From assembly GCA_947258385.1 (NCBI GenBank), contig CAMYII010000040.1, positions 130,946 through 194,945 on the forward strand: a stretch of 64,000 nucleotides of DNA. Direction: 5' to 3'. Shown piece by piece: positions 1 to 9,614 of this stretch. Under the pieces are notes generated by a model. That model was not told the DNA's origin. It worked only from the letters and a program-made list of their open reading frames with translations, and did not search any database. The stretch is from Acidiferrobacterales bacterium (GTDB taxonomy: Bacteria; Pseudomonadota; Gammaproteobacteria; Acidiferrobacterales; SZUA-150). The position numbers and the translations under genes are program-made. Position 1 is the first letter of the stretch. The number at the start of each line of letters is the position of its first letter.

Positions 1-315
1 CCCACGAGCCCGGAGCCGCCGGCGGAAATCCGCAAGCCGGCTCAATCCACGCCAACACCTGTCGCAGTCACCGGCGGGCAACAGGCAGACACCGCGCCAG
101 CAAAACGCAAGCGTCAATTGCTGTATGCCGGTCTCGCGGCCGCATTGCTTGCCCTCCTGGCGCTCTTTGGTCTGCTAAGGAAACCGGCCACTGATGAAAG
201 CGGGGATCAGCCTCCCCTTGCCGACGTCGAAATAAAGAAACCGACGGAAGACGCTGATATCAAAGAACCGGCACCCATCGCGACGCCCTCCGAGCCGTTT
301 CAGCCGCCCAAGTGA
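1..315 (+). CDS. C-terminal part of a single-pass membrane protein (5' end outside window)
   Basis: The frame is open from the first base and ends at TGA 313-315. The visible 104 residues begin with a Pro/Ala/Thr-rich stretch, then a short basic patch (KRKRQ), then one hydrophobic helix at visible residues 40-59 and a Pro/Glu/Lys-rich tail ending FQPPK. The basic patch before the helix suggests that the missing N-terminal part is cytoplasmic and the acidic tail periplasmic. No domain can be recognised in the visible part, so the function is unknown. It is followed after about 100 bases by the MORN lipoprotein gene on the same strand. Confidence 0.65.
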   Translation, partial: PTSPEPPAEIRKPAQSTPTPVAVTGGQQADTAPAKRKRQLLYAGLAAALLALLALFGLLRKPATDESGDQPPLADVEIKKPTEDADIKEPAPIATPSEPFQPPK

Positions 316-413
316 ATCATCACAAACTTCGCGAATGAAAATAGCCGTTATTTGTCCAATATCACACAACAACGACATAGCTGCCGTACGCCTGTGACCA
401 GAAGGGAGCCTGA

Positions 414-1565
414 GTGAAAAGCCGCTATCATGTTCTTGCGTTGGCCGCAGCCACCACTGTCCTGGTGCTGACCGGATGCGCGACCGGACCGGGTATGCAG
501 GAGCCCGCGCCGGCCAAAGCCGCGCCTAAAACCGTAACGAAAACGCCCAAGGTGGATGCTCCGCCTGCCACACCCAAAGCTGAACCGGCTGCGCGGGCTA
601 CACCCAGGCCGGTGGAAAAACCGGCGGCAGCCGGGCAAAAATGCAAGGTGAAACCGGATTCGGTGCCATGGACACACATCAGTGGTGGCTGTAAAGACAG
701 TTACGCCCATGGCGAAGGACGGGCCAGAAGCGTGGACGGCCGGCGGAGTTATGTCGGTGGCTTTTCCGAAGGCGCGTTTTCAGGCGAGGGCACCTATGAC
801 TGGGGTGACGGAACCCGATACACCGGGGAATTCAGGGTTGGCCAGCGAAACGGGCAGGGAGCCATCGATTATCCCAATAAGAGTCGCTACGCCGGGCAAT
901 TCAAAGACGGTCGTTACAACGGCAAGGGGACGTATACCGATGCCGACGGCTCCGGGTACCGGGGGGAATTCCGCAACAACCGCTATCATGGCCGGGGCAC
1001 CAGCCGGCTCGCCAACGGCGAGCAATACGTCGGCCAATTTGCGCATGGCAAATTCAGCGGCGAGGGGACTTATACCGAGGCCGACGGGTCTCAATATATC
1101 GGCCGGTTCCAGGACAACAGGCGCCACGGCCAGGGAACGTACACAATGACCGACGGCGCGAAATACACCGGTCAATTCAAAAATGACGTCTATGTCGGCG
1201 AAGGCAGCTACACCGAAGCGGATGGCGCCAAATACGTGGGGCAGTTTAAAGACAACAAGCGCCATGGCCAGGGAACCCATACCCTGGCCAATGGCGACCG
1301 GTACAACGGTCAGTTCAAAGACAACCAGTACGACGGCGAAGGGACGTATGTCTGGGCCAACGGCGACAAATATGAAGGGCGGTTCAAGGACGGAAAATTC
1401 CACGGCGAAGGGGTCTACATCTGGAAAAACGAGGATAAGTATGTCGGCGTGTTTCGAAACGGCAAGAAACACGGCGCGGGAACCTTACATACCGAATCCG
1501 GAACCATTAATCAGACATGGAAAAATGGACGCAAGATTACCGAGAGTCGGATCTCGCAGCGCTAG
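414..1565 (+). CDS. MORN-repeat lipoprotein
   Basis: GTG start with a GAAGGGA ribosome site 8 bases upstream. The 383-residue product has a lipoprotein signal with the lipid-anchored Cys at residue 22 (VLTGC), a Pro/Ala/Lys-rich linker to about residue 75, then eleven tandem 23-residue MORN repeats from about residue 113 to 365. Each repeat follows the pattern Y-x-G-x-F-x-x-(G/N)-x-x-x-G-x-G-x-x. Bacterial MORN proteins are thought to act as rigid scaffolds at the envelope, but the substrate or partner here is unknown. At DNA level the repeats form a 69-base tandem array, which could change copy number by recombination. The repeats are diverged enough that the array looks old. Confidence 0.9.
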   Translation: MKSRYHVLALAAATTVLVLTGCATGPGMQEPAPAKAAPKTVTKTPKVDAPPATPKAEPAARATPRPVEKPAAAGQKCKVKPDSVPWTHISGGCKDSYAHGEGRARSVDGRRSYVGGFSEGAFSGEGTYDWGDGTRYTGEFRVGQRNGQGAIDYPNKSRYAGQFKDGRYNGKGTYTDADGSGYRGEFRNNRYHGRGTSRLANGEQYVGQFAHGKFSGEGTYTEADGSQYIGRFQDNRRHGQGTYTMTDGAKYTGQFKNDVYVGEGSYTEADGAKYVGQFKDNKRHGQGTHTLANGDRYNGQFKDNQYDGEGTYVWANGDKYEGRFKDGKFHGEGVYIWKNEDKYVGVFRNGKKHGAGTLHTESGTINQTWKNGRKITESRISQR

Positions 1566-1937
1566 GAAAGTAAACGTTTCCAGGAAGAAAAGACCGGTGC
1601 TAATTTTCTTTATTCAAAAATGACTCCGACTCACTTTCTCCCAGAACGCTCCAGACAATGATCCGCTGACCATAACCGCACCGTTTTTGTCGCATCTAAA
1701 TCAGATCTTTGGTTGTTGCTAATCGCCATGTATCGCACGGCGATGGTCCGCCACCATTATTGTCAATAAAGTTAGTAAACACTGACTGCAATATTTTGTA
1801 ATCCAAGTTGCCTTATCACTCGCCACTACTGCCCAGTCATCACGATCACCCCAGAGGCTGAGCGGCGATGGCATGGAAGCCCTATTTATTTATACAATAA
1901 CACTTCTGGTCTATTGCTCAACAAAGAAGGGGGAGAG
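1566..1937. other. intergenic, AT-rich, no gene seen
   Basis: About 370 bases between the MORN gene and the next secreted-protein gene. It is more AT-rich than the neighbours and probably carries the promoter of the downstream gene. I find no convincing ORF, RNA gene or strong terminator in it. Confidence 0.5.
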
Positions 1938-2441
1938 ATGATGATGAACACCAAGAGAGTAATCGGATTCGCTAAAAAAATATTACTTGTCGGTACCTCG
2001 ATCGCAATTACCTTTTCCGGAGTCGCTTGGGCGCAGAATAAGTGTTTCCCGGTATCGGGACGCTTCGAATCACAAACGCTGCCGGCAGAGCAGTGTGATT
2101 CACCGGTACTCTTCTGTACGAGCGGAACGCTGACCGGGGCGCTCTGGGGCGATTATGATTTCGTGGCACAACAGTTCATCCCGGCGGGCGAGCCGAGCGT
2201 CCCGGCAGCCAATTTCTACACCGGATTCAGCTTCGTTTATACGCGCCGGGGTGATGTGTATCTCACCGATACCGGAGCCCTGGATTTAGCGGCAGGTCGC
2301 ATATCAGCCCTGCTAACGGTCACCGGGGGCACCGACTATTTCGCGGCTGCCACAGGCCATCTCTACGTGTACGGCGCATCCGAGCAAGGTATCAACAGCG
2401 GCCGCTACCAGGGCGAAGTGTGTATAAGCCGGGGGTCGTAA
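1938..2441 (+). CDS. small secreted protein of unknown function
   Basis: The start is placed at the first of three consecutive ATG codons, directly after AAGGGGGAGAG. An upstream in-frame TTG at 1914 would put the ribosome site inside the gene. The 167-residue product has a clear Sec signal peptide ending near VAWAQ. The mature part has Cys residues in its N-terminal third and near the C-terminus, plus many Gly/Tyr/Thr-rich alternating stretches that suggest a beta-barrel or beta-sandwich fold. I do not recognise the family with certainty; the pattern recalls small secreted lipocalin- or allene-oxide-cyclase-like proteins. The next gene also encodes a small secreted protein, but the two do not look alike. 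Confidence 0.75.
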   Translation: MMMNTKRVIGFAKKILLVGTSIAITFSGVAWAQNKCFPVSGRFESQTLPAEQCDSPVLFCTSGTLTGALWGDYDFVAQQFIPAGEPSVPAANFYTGFSFVYTRRGDVYLTDTGALDLAAGRISALLTVTGGTDYFAAATGHLYVYGASEQGINSGRYQGEVCISRGS

Positions 2442-2577
2442 CGCAGTTGATCGAGCCGGTACACTTAGCTGCTCCATCGGCGGCGGAAACGCTCGCACGG
2501 TAGCTGTCCCAGTCGACGAGGAGACCCGAACGTGACATAGAATCACTACGCAACAAAATCTCATGGAGGAAAACACG

Positions 2578-3063
2578 ATGAAACGATCTCTCAATTTGCT
2601 GGCAGTCACTGGAGTATTGGCGATCTTAGGTTCTCATATCCTGATGCAGGCGTCCCATGCCGCCGAGGACGGTGAGTCCGGCGCCTCACAAACCAGGACG
2701 TTTACCACACGGAGTATCCAGGGAACGTGGGGATGGTCGGCGAGTTACGGGGTGGTGGTTCCACCCGCGGTTCCCGAACCGTTACCTGTTGTCGGCATGG
2801 GTACAGTCGTTTTCGATGGACAGGGAGGATGCACAGTTACCAGCACCTTGAACCAGAACGGCACCGTCATCGGCCCGGTGACCTCGGATAGCTGCACCTA
2901 TACTGTCAATCCGGACGGCACCGGCTCCAGCATGACCCAGTTTTCCGACCCCCAGTTTCCGCCGTCTTCCTCGGTGGCCTTTGTGATCGTCGACCACGGA
3001 AGGGAGATTCGCTTTATTACGACGGATTTTGTCGTGGGCGGATTCATTGCCAAAAGGCAATAG
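2578..3063 (+). CDS. small secreted protein, paralogue of the product of 37562-38092
   Basis: The start is taken at ATG 2578 because the ribosome site GGAGG overlaps the earlier in-frame ATG at 2563. The product is 161 residues with a Sec signal peptide cleaved near residue 26 (SHAAEDG). The mature part carries the pattern S-I-(Q/R)-G-(T/A)-(W/Y)-G, then a stretch with F-x-(G/A)-(D/Q)-G-x-G and Y-T-V-x-x-D-G-(T)-G-S, ending in an Arg/Lys-Arg-Gln tail. The protein encoded at 37562-38092 has the same ordered motifs and the same type of tail (ARRQ against AKRQ), so the two are paralogues. The beta-rich sequence suggests a secreted sandwich fold; the function is unknown. Confidence 0.8.
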   Translation: MKRSLNLLAVTGVLAILGSHILMQASHAAEDGESGASQTRTFTTRSIQGTWGWSASYGVVVPPAVPEPLPVVGMGTVVFDGQGGCTVTSTLNQNGTVIGPVTSDSCTYTVNPDGTGSSMTQFSDPQFPPSSSVAFVIVDHGREIRFITTDFVVGGFIAKRQ

Positions 3064-3672
3064 GAGGCGCATCCCACAGGTTACACAACGCCCTTGACGG
3101 CCCTGCCAGTGGCCCGGGCGCTCGCGGCACGGCGGTTTGTCGAGTAAGCGGCAAGATGCAGGCACGCACCAGCGGGGGCAGGCGTCTGCACGTTCGAATG
3201 CCTGTGGGTTGGCCGACCAGCGTGCCCCGGAGGTGCTACGGCGCGCACCCTGGGGGTGAAGTCCCTTGCGCGGGAACATGCGCCGGGGCAGCCTGCGGCC
3301 GCCCCGGCTACGGCTGCCCGTGGTCCTGGATCGAGTCTGTAAGGACCCACTCACTGTGAGCGGTTCCCGTAAAAGAAAGGCTTTTGGCGGGCCTTGATTT
3401 CGATTTTGACCTGTGGTCTCTGGGTGCTCGTGAAAGCCAGGTCAACAAATACCACAATAATACAGGTGAAATAACGTCACCACCCCGCTGAGCATTAATT
3501 TCCTTTTTTTCCGCTTTCGTGCGCGAGGGAGCTCGCGCCGCGCCAATCACCCCAATCAGTCCAAGTAAGGGGCGACACCCAGTTTTTGCTATATTCCCAA
3601 TTCGGCATGGGGAATACAGCGGCCCCTCACTGCGCATGTTGCGTCCATAGACACGAAAACGGCGGGACCCCG
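3064..3672. other. long intergenic region, no supported gene
   Basis: About 600 bases. The first half is very GC-rich and the second half ordinary. Short ORFs exist on both strands but none has a ribosome site, protein-like composition or recognisable motif. A stretch around 3240-3260 (GGGGGTGAAGTCCC) faintly recalls group II intron text but no intron structure could be built. Confidence 0.4.
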
Positions 3673-5367
3673 ATGGACACAAAAAGAAGCGACGTCATCC
3701 GTTACGAACAGACAAAACTGCTGTACAACGCCATGACGACTTCGGTATGGGGAACGGCGCTGGGAATCTTTTTTATTATCATGATTCTCAGGCCGGTGAT
3801 TGATCATGCCGTGCTCACCGTCTGGGCGGTGTTCTTTGGTCTCATTACCTTCGCTCGAGCGGTCCATGCCTATATCTTCTGGCGAGTCACGCCGTCACCA
3901 ACTGAGATTCGGAGATGGACACGACGGTTTGCGGCAGGCGCTCTTGTCGCGGCCTTTTGCTGGGGCAGTACAGGGATATGGTTATTTCCGGTTGACCACG
4001 CGGTGTCTCAGGTCATGGTCGCTTTCGTGCTGTCGGTGACGTGCGCTGTCGCCATCACGAGCCTCTCACCGCTTCGCTTTCTCGTTTTCGCATTTATCGC
4101 TATTACCTTGGCACCACTGGCACTGCATTTTTTGTTAACCGGGACAGCCACCGGACAACTCATGGGTATCATGCTACCGATACTCATTTTTCTGCTCATG
4201 GCTAGCGCGCAGCACATCTATCGCACGACGCTGGCCAACATTTCGTTGAGGCTGGACGCCCTCGATCGGGAACAGGAGTTACGCAACTCCCGGCAACGCC
4301 TCGCCCTGCATATGCAGCGCACACCCCTCGCCGTCATTGAATGGAATACCGACTTCGAGGTAACAAACTGGAACAACTCTGCCGAAACGATATTTGGTTA
4401 CACCCGGGAGGAAGCCCTTGGAAAGCACGGCCTTGAGCTAATTGTCCCGAAAGACACACGCGAGTACGCCAACAACGTCTGGAAGCAGTTGCTGGCCAAC
4501 ACAGGCGGGCTGCGCAGTACAAATGAGAACATCACCAAAGACGGCAGGATCATACTCTGCGAATGGTATAATACGCCGTTGATCGATGACAGCGGCAAGG
4601 TGATCGGCGTCGCATCATTGACACTGGATGTCACTGAGCGCAGACGCGTTGAGCAGTTGAAAAACGAGTTCGTTTCCGTCGTAAGCCATGAGCTGCGCAC
4701 ACCATTGACATCCATTCGCGGTTCGCTGGGCCTGATCGTAGGCCACGCTGTCGGCGAGGTTCCCGACAAGGTGAAGCAGCTGCTCGAGATCGCCAACAAC
4801 AATACTGAGCGGCTTTTGCTGATTATCAATGACATTCTGGATATCGATAAAATAGAATCGGGTAAACTCGAATACAGACTTCAGCCGATCCAGGTCATGC
4901 CGCTCATCGAACAGGCGATAGTCGCCAACAATGGATATGCGCTGCAGTACGATGTACGTCTGGAGATTACTCAGCGCGTTGACGACGCCCTCATCCTGGC
5001 GGATTCAGATCGGATCATGCAGGTATTGGGCAATCTTGTCTCCAATGCCGTGAAATTCTCACCCAAAGGCGAACGTGTTGAGCTCAGCGTGATACGCCGT
5101 GATCATTGCCTGCGTGTCTCGGTCACCGACCACGGATCCGGTATTCCGAAAGACTTTCGTGCCAAGCTGTTCGACAAATTTACCCAGGTGGATGCTTCGA
5201 CCACCCGCGGTTCGGGCGGCACGGGTCTGGGGCTAAGCATTGCAAAGGGCATCGTCGAGCACCACAACGGTACCATCGACTTTGAGACGGAAAAGAGCCG
5301 GGGCACCACATTTTACTTCGAGCTGCCCGAAACCGCCCGAGGCAATCAGGCGCTAATGACTTCCTAG
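3673..5367 (+). CDS. membrane-bound PAS-domain sensor histidine kinase
   Basis: The start is placed at ATG 3673 (MDTKRSDVIRYEQ), not the longer frame at 3586, because the residues before it look non-coding. The product is 564 residues. It begins with about six transmembrane helices within residues 20-190 (a MASE-like input region), followed by a PAS domain (about 210-325), a HisKA dimerisation domain with phospho-accepting His339 in SHELRTPLTS, and a HATPase domain with N box (NLVSNAVKF), G1 (DHGSGIP) and G2 (GTGLGLSI). It autophosphorylates and should pass phosphate to a response regulator, but none is adjacent. It is an orphan kinase of the same general type as that at 42563-43783, with a different input. 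Confidence 0.9.
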   Translation: MDTKRSDVIRYEQTKLLYNAMTTSVWGTALGIFFIIMILRPVIDHAVLTVWAVFFGLITFARAVHAYIFWRVTPSPTEIRRWTRRFAAGALVAAFCWGSTGIWLFPVDHAVSQVMVAFVLSVTCAVAITSLSPLRFLVFAFIAITLAPLALHFLLTGTATGQLMGIMLPILIFLLMASAQHIYRTTLANISLRLDALDREQELRNSRQRLALHMQRTPLAVIEWNTDFEVTNWNNSAETIFGYTREEALGKHGLELIVPKDTREYANNVWKQLLANTGGLRSTNENITKDGRIILCEWYNTPLIDDSGKVIGVASLTLDVTERRRVEQLKNEFVSVVSHELRTPLTSIRGSLGLIVGHAVGEVPDKVKQLLEIANNNTERLLLIINDILDIDKIESGKLEYRLQPIQVMPLIEQAIVANNGYALQYDVRLEITQRVDDALILADSDRIMQVLGNLVSNAVKFSPKGERVELSVIRRDHCLRVSVTDHGSGIPKDFRAKLFDKFTQVDASTTRGSGGTGLGLSIAKGIVEHHNGTIDFETEKSRGTTFYFELPETARGNQALMTS

Positions 5368-5397
5368 TCGAGCATCATTATCTTTGGTCGGTCGGTG

Positions 5398-7578
5398 TCA
5401 GGTCTTGAGTTGTAGCGGCAGCTGATAAAAGCGCTGGCCGGTCGCGGCATACAAGGCATTCGCCACCGCGGGCGCGATAGGCGGCACGCCGGGTTCGCCG
5501 ACGCCCGTGGGCGGCTCGGCCGAGCTCACGATATGCACTTCGACCACCGATGGCATCTGATCCAGGCGCAGCACGGTATAATCGTGGAAGTTGGACTGCT
5601 CCACCCGCCCGTCCTTGAGCGTGATCGCGCTGGTTAACGCCGCCGACAGCCCGAAGCCCATACCGCCCTCCATCTGCGCGCGGATAATATCGGGGTTCAC
5701 CGCGACGCCGCAGTCGACCGCGATGACCACGCGGTCGACCGAAAAACTGCGGTCTTGATGCACGCTGACCTCCGCCACTTGCGCGACATAGGTATTAAAG
5801 GACTCATGCACGGCGATGCCGCGCCCGCGGCCTTCCGATAGCGGCTTGCCCCAGCCCGCTTTCTCCGCGGCCAGCTCCATCACGCCGCGGTGACGCGGGT
5901 GATCCTTTAACAGGGCGCGCCGGAACGCGACCGGGTCCTTGCCGGCGGCGGCGGCGAGCTCATCGATAAAGGTCTCCACCACGAAGGCGGTGTGGGTCGA
6001 TCCGACCGAGCGCCACCACTGCACCGGCACACCCATCTCCGGTGAGTGCAGGTCCACGGTCAGGTTGGGTATCGCGTAAGGCATGTTCGACGCGCCCTCG
6101 ACCGAGGTCTCGTCGACGCCCTGTTTGACCATCGCCTGTTCAAAGGCCGTGCCTCTCAGAATGGACTGGCCGACGACACGGTGCTGCCAGGCAACCGGGT
6201 TACCGGCCTGATCGAGCCCGGCCTTCAAACGATGGTAATACAGCGGGCGGTAGTACCCCGCGCGCATGTCGTCTTCGCGCGTCCATACCAGCTTCACCGG
6301 TGCCTTGCCTTGAATCGCCTTGGCGATGCTGGCGGCCTCGAGGACATAATCGGATTGCGGATTGGCGCGGCGGCCGAAGGAGCCACCGGCGTAGAGCATA
6401 TTGATTTTCACCTGTTCAGGCTTGAGCCCGACCGCGGCGGCGACCGCCGCCTGATCGGGGGTCTGGAACTGCTCGCCGTTCCAGATCTCGCAGCCGCCGG
6501 CATCGAGCTTCACCACGCAGTTCATGGGCTCCATCGCGGCGTGGGCGAGATAGGGAAACTCGTACGCCGCCTCGACCGTGCGCGCCGCCTTTACCAGCGC
6601 CTGCTCGGCATCACCGTCCTTGCGCGCAACGGCGCCCGGCTTAGCCGCCAGCCGCTTGTACTCGCCCATGATCTCCTCCGAGCCGAGCTTGAAGGCCTTG
6701 GCCTCGTCCCACTCGACGCTCAAGGCATCACGGCCCTGCTTGGCGCTCCAGAAGTCCTTATCCAGCACCGCCACTCCGGTCGGGATCGCCACCACATCCA
6801 CCACGCCCTTCACTTTCCCGGCGCGCGCGGCGTCGAAGGATTTGACTGTCGCCCCGAAGCGCGGCGGATGCGCGACCACGGCCGTGAGCAAGCCGGGCAG
6901 CTTGACGTCCTGGGTAAATATGGCCGTGCCGTTGGTCTTTTCCTTGCCGTCCTTGCGCGGCACGTGGGTGCCAATCAGACGAAACTCATCCGGTTCCTTG
7001 ACAAACACCGTTTCGGGGACCGGTTGCTGCGCGGCCAGCTCAACCAGCTCACCAAAGCCGGCCTCGCGCTTCGATGCGTCGTGCCGCACAATACCGTCAC
7101 GCACGGTAATGGCATCGGCGGGGACCTCCCATTTCCCGGCGGCCGCATTGACCAGCATCTGCCGCGCGAGCGCGCCTGCGTTGCGCATCTGCTCAAACGA
7201 GTTCCCCATGGCGGTGCTGCCACCCGTGCCTTGCACCGGCCCCCAAAACAGATTGCTGTAACGGCCGGCGTCGGCGGGCGCGCCCTCTACCTGCACCTGC
7301 GGCCAGGCGGCGTCGAGCTCTTCGGCCACCAGGGTGGCCAGTCCCGTATAAGTGCCCTGGCCCATCTCCAGGTGCTTGGCGATGACGGTCACGGTGTTGT
7401 CGGTGCCGATGCGCACAAAGGCGTTGGGTTCGAACACAATCGGTGCCCCCGGCGCCGCGGCCTTCTCCGCGCGCTCGCACCCCGGCAGATACAGGCTGAT
7501 GAGCAGGCCGCCGCCGGCCGCGGCCGAGACCTTCAGAAACTCGCGGCGGCTCCGATCAACAAGATGCGTTTTATCCAT
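5398..7578 (-). CDS. molybdopterin-binding large subunit of a two-subunit molybdenum hydroxylase (IorB-like)
   Basis: The start is chosen at ATG 7576-7578, 13 bases after the small-subunit gene; the longer frame merely runs back through that gene. The product is 726 residues. A twin-arginine signal (SRREFLK, residues 10-16) is followed by a hydrophobic run ending LPGC (Cys34), so it is exported folded and may be lipid-anchored. Family marks include GGSFGRR near the middle and [16 protein letters not shown] near the end, whose Glu corresponds to the catalytic Glu of xanthine-oxidase enzymes. Such subunits bind the molybdenum cofactor and hydroxylate aldehydes or N-heterocycles, passing electrons to the 2Fe-2S subunit. 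No FAD subunit is present, as in isoquinoline 1-oxidoreductase; the substrate cannot be read from sequence. Confidence 0.92.
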   Translation of the reverse strand: MDKTHLVDRSRREFLKVSAAAGGGLLISLYLPGCERAEKAAAPGAPIVFEPNAFVRIGTDNTVTVIAKHLEMGQGTYTGLATLVAEELDAAWPQVQVEGAPADAGRYSNLFWGPVQGTGGSTAMGNSFEQMRNAGALARQMLVNAAAGKWEVPADAITVRDGIVRHDASKREAGFGELVELAAQQPVPETVFVKEPDEFRLIGTHVPRKDGKEKTNGTAIFTQDVKLPGLLTAVVAHPPRFGATVKSFDAARAGKVKGVVDVVAIPTGVAVLDKDFWSAKQGRDALSVEWDEAKAFKLGSEEIMGEYKRLAAKPGAVARKDGDAEQALVKAARTVEAAYEFPYLAHAAMEPMNCVVKLDAGGCEIWNGEQFQTPDQAAVAAAVGLKPEQVKINMLYAGGSFGRRANPQSDYVLEAASIAKAIQGKAPVKLVWTREDDMRAGYYRPLYYHRLKAGLDQAGNPVAWQHRVVGQSILRGTAFEQAMVKQGVDETSVEGASNMPYAIPNLTVDLHSPEMGVPVQWWRSVGSTHTAFVVETFIDELAAAAGKDPVAFRRALLKDHPRHRGVMELAAEKAGWGKPLSEGRGRGIAVHESFNTYVAQVAEVSVHQDRSFSVDRVVIAVDCGVAVNPDIIRAQMEGGMGFGLSAALTSAITLKDGRVEQSNFHDYTVLRLDQMPSVVEVHIVSSAEPPTGVGEPGVPPIAPAVANALYAATGQRFYQLPLQLKT

Positions 7579-7591
7579 GTTCACGCCTCCT

Positions 7592-8047
7592 TCAGGCCAG
7601 CGCCCTGGCCGCGTCCTTGATGGCGGCACGGATGCGGACATAGGTCGCGCAGCGGCAGATGTTGCCGGACATGGCTGTGTTGATGTCATCATCGGTGGGC
7701 CGGGGGTTGCGCGCCAGCATCGAGACGGCGGACATGATCTGGCCCGACTGGCAGTAGCCGCACTGCACGACATCGAGCTTTTCCCATGCCGACTGCACGG
7801 CGCGGGCGACCTTCGAATCCAGCCCCTCGATGGTGGTGATGGCTTTGCCCTGGGCCGCGCTGACAGGCGTGACACAGGACCGCTCGGCCTGGCCGTCGAT
7901 GTGCACCGTGCAGGCGCCGCACAATGAAAGACCGCAGCCGTACTTGGTGCCGGTCAGACCGACGACATCGCGGATCGCCCATAACAGCGGCATATTCGGG
8001 TCGACGTCGAGCTCGTGGGTGGTGCCGTTAATCTTGAGTTGGATCAT
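7592..8047 (-). CDS. 2Fe-2S small subunit of the molybdenum hydroxylase (IorA-like)
   Basis: 151 residues, the usual length for this subunit. Cys38, Cys43, Cys46 and Cys58 form the plant-ferredoxin-type 2Fe-2S site. Cys96, Cys99, Cys131 and Cys133 (QCGYCQSG and NICRC) form the second, four-helix 2Fe-2S site. It relays electrons from the molybdenum subunit encoded 13 bases downstream. It has no signal peptide of its own, so it is probably carried across the membrane with its Tat-signal partner. The pair forms an operon transcribed leftward. Confidence 0.95.
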   Translation of the reverse strand: MIQLKINGTTHELDVDPNMPLLWAIRDVVGLTGTKYGCGLSLCGACTVHIDGQAERSCVTPVSAAQGKAITTIEGLDSKVARAVQSAWEKLDVVQCGYCQSGQIMSAVSMLARNPRPTDDDINTAMSGNICRCATYVRIRAAIKDAARALA

Positions 8048-8263
8048 CGCAGGCTCCCGTTCGCATCCATTCCGTCCTGCGATGCTATCACTTTCGTGCC
8101 AACAACGTTATGCCCAAATCCGACATCGGCACTACTGAAATTAATCGCTACACAACATCCCGATTATCGAAGCCAATCACGCCCGTTTCCCGCTGGTGCG
8201 GGGGTATTCTCGCGACATTTCCGAGCAACTGCTCGCTGACCCTGGTCACAACGCGGGTCGGTC

Positions 8264-8635
8264 CTAGACCACGCTGCCAAACCCCTTGTCCGCGGCGCCG
8301 GCGGGCGCCTCGAGACCGGCCAACCGGCAGCCTTGCGCCACCGGCCCGCCCGGAAACAGCTGGTAGAGATATTTAATGCCACCTTTTTCGTGGTACTTCT
8401 CTTCCAGCGCGTCGTGCAATTCACGCACGTTGACCCCCGCCCCTGGCCCGTGGCGTGCGAAATATCCCTGCAGCGCGCGCAGTGCGTCAAAGTGCTCGTC
8501 CCCGAGCTCCAGCCCCTCCGCCCGGGCCCTCTCAAGGGCGGCGTCTCGCGTCCAACCGATTGGCGCGTGCGGGAAAGCGAGGTCCTTCTTCGCTCCCATC
8601 CCGGGGTGCATGATGTCATTCATGGTTTCGATCAC
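8264..8635 (-). CDS. DsrC/TusE-family sulfur-relay protein, lacking the C-terminal cysteine
   Basis: GTG start preceded by AGGAGGA at 9 bases. The 123-residue protein shows the family fold signature, including the segment KYLYQLFPGGPVAQGCRLAG. DsrC and TusE carry protein-bound persulfide on a flexible C-terminal arm. Canonical members have an essential Cys as the next-to-last residue, and DsrC has a second Cys about ten residues earlier. Here the inner Cys (QGCRLAGL) is present but the arm ends in KGFGSVV with no Cys. It is therefore a single-Cys variant, possibly regulatory. No dsr or tus genes lie nearby. Family placement is firm; the role is inferred. Confidence 0.85.
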   Translation of the reverse strand: MIETMNDIMHPGMGAKKDLAFPHAPIGWTRDAALERARAEGLELGDEHFDALRALQGYFARHGPGAGVNVRELHDALEEKYHEKGGIKYLYQLFPGGPVAQGCRLAGLEAPAGAADKGFGSVV

Positions 8636-8825
8636 GGCTCAATCCTCCTGTGTACCCTCCCATGTTCGATCTACCTTATTGATCCAAGTGAAATCCCACT
8701 TGGAAGGCCTGCATTTCCTTTGACTTGGTATCGGCCTCGTTTGTTTCATTTACACACACAGCGTGTTCTTTGTTAGCCACCGCGGGCAAAGGCGGCACGG
8801 CGCCGAGCGCAGTGCGGGCGCACGC

Positions 8826-9605
8826 TCAGCTAATCCCACCGAACAACCGGCGCGCGTTGCCGGTCGTCACCTCACGGACCCGATCCTCCGACACGCCCTT
8901 GAGCTCTGCTAGGCAACGCACCGCATGCGCCAGATTGGCGGGTTCGTTGCGCACGCCCGGGTCCGGGCCCAGCACCGGGCTGTCCGATTCTAGCGCCAAT
9001 GACTCCAGCGGCAGCCGGCGAACGAGCTTCTGCTTTTGCACCGAGCGCACGACCGACGGGGGAATTGAGAACAGGTAACCCTCTTGCTCGGCGGCGCGTG
9101 CGGCGTAGCTCGCCTTGCCATCGAAGGCATGCATGAGCACGCGCTGCGCACCGCAGGCCGCCAGCAGCGCCAGCGTCTGATGGCCCGCGGAGCGCGAGTG
9201 CACATTGAGCGGCAGCGCCAGCTCGTCAGCCAGCGCGACCATGCGTTCGAGGCAGGCGCGCTGGGCGGCGCGACGCGCATCGGTTCTCACATACCAGTAA
9301 TCGAGGCCGACCTCACCGATGGCGAGCAACTGCGCACGATTGTCACGGGCGAGCCTCGCCACCGCCTCAATGGCATCATCAGTAGGCAAATCCCGGTCTT
9401 CGGCAAAGCGATCGGGGTGGTAGCCGATGCAGGGACACAATACTTGAGGATGACGGGCGCAGACCTCGAGCACGCGGCGATCATCCCCGGGATCCTCACC
9501 AACGACAACAATACGCCGGACGCCCGCCCCGCGGGCCCGCTCGATGACCGCCGGGCGGTCGGCATCGAACTCCGTGGCGGCCAGATGCGCATGGCAGTCG
9601 ATCAT
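8826..9605 (-). CDS. TatD-family metal-dependent hydrolase
   Basis: 259 residues, typical length. Metal ligands and family motifs are visible in order: IDCHAHL at the N-terminus, GEVGLDYW, NVHSRSAG, a His in LMHAFDG, and ESDSPVL near the end. These enzymes are TIM-barrel amidohydrolase relatives with DNase or phosphoesterase activity. The gene follows the exported-protein gene 9615-10517 with a 9-base gap and is probably co-transcribed with it. It is shorter at the C-terminus than some TatD proteins and could act on a different phosphoester. Confidence 0.9.
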   Translation of the reverse strand: MIDCHAHLAATEFDADRPAVIERARGAGVRRIVVVGEDPGDDRRVLEVCARHPQVLCPCIGYHPDRFAEDRDLPTDDAIEAVARLARDNRAQLLAIGEVGLDYWYVRTDARRAAQRACLERMVALADELALPLNVHSRSAGHQTLALLAACGAQRVLMHAFDGKASYAARAAEQEGYLFSIPPSVVRSVQKQKLVRRLPLESLALESDSPVLGPDPGVRNEPANLAHAVRCLAELKGVSEDRVREVTTGNARRLFGGIS

Positions 9606-9614
9606 CGCCGCTGT

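Noticed and set aside
780-1472. Minus-strand ORF opposite the MORN repeats
   Set aside because: Periodic because the coding strand is repetitive; not a real gene.
3230-3270. Text resembling group II intron domain (GGGGGTGAAGTCCC)
   Set aside because: No reverse transcriptase and no domain V/VI structure could be found around it.
6046-7620. Long plus-strand ORF (524 codons) opposite the molybdenum hydroxylase gene
   Set aside because: Shadow of the real minus-strand gene; high GC keeps the opposite frame open. No ribosome site or domain.
5398-7875. Longer form of the molybdopterin subunit starting at 7875
   Set aside because: It would overlap most of the 2Fe-2S subunit gene; the Tat signal at 7578 marks the true start.
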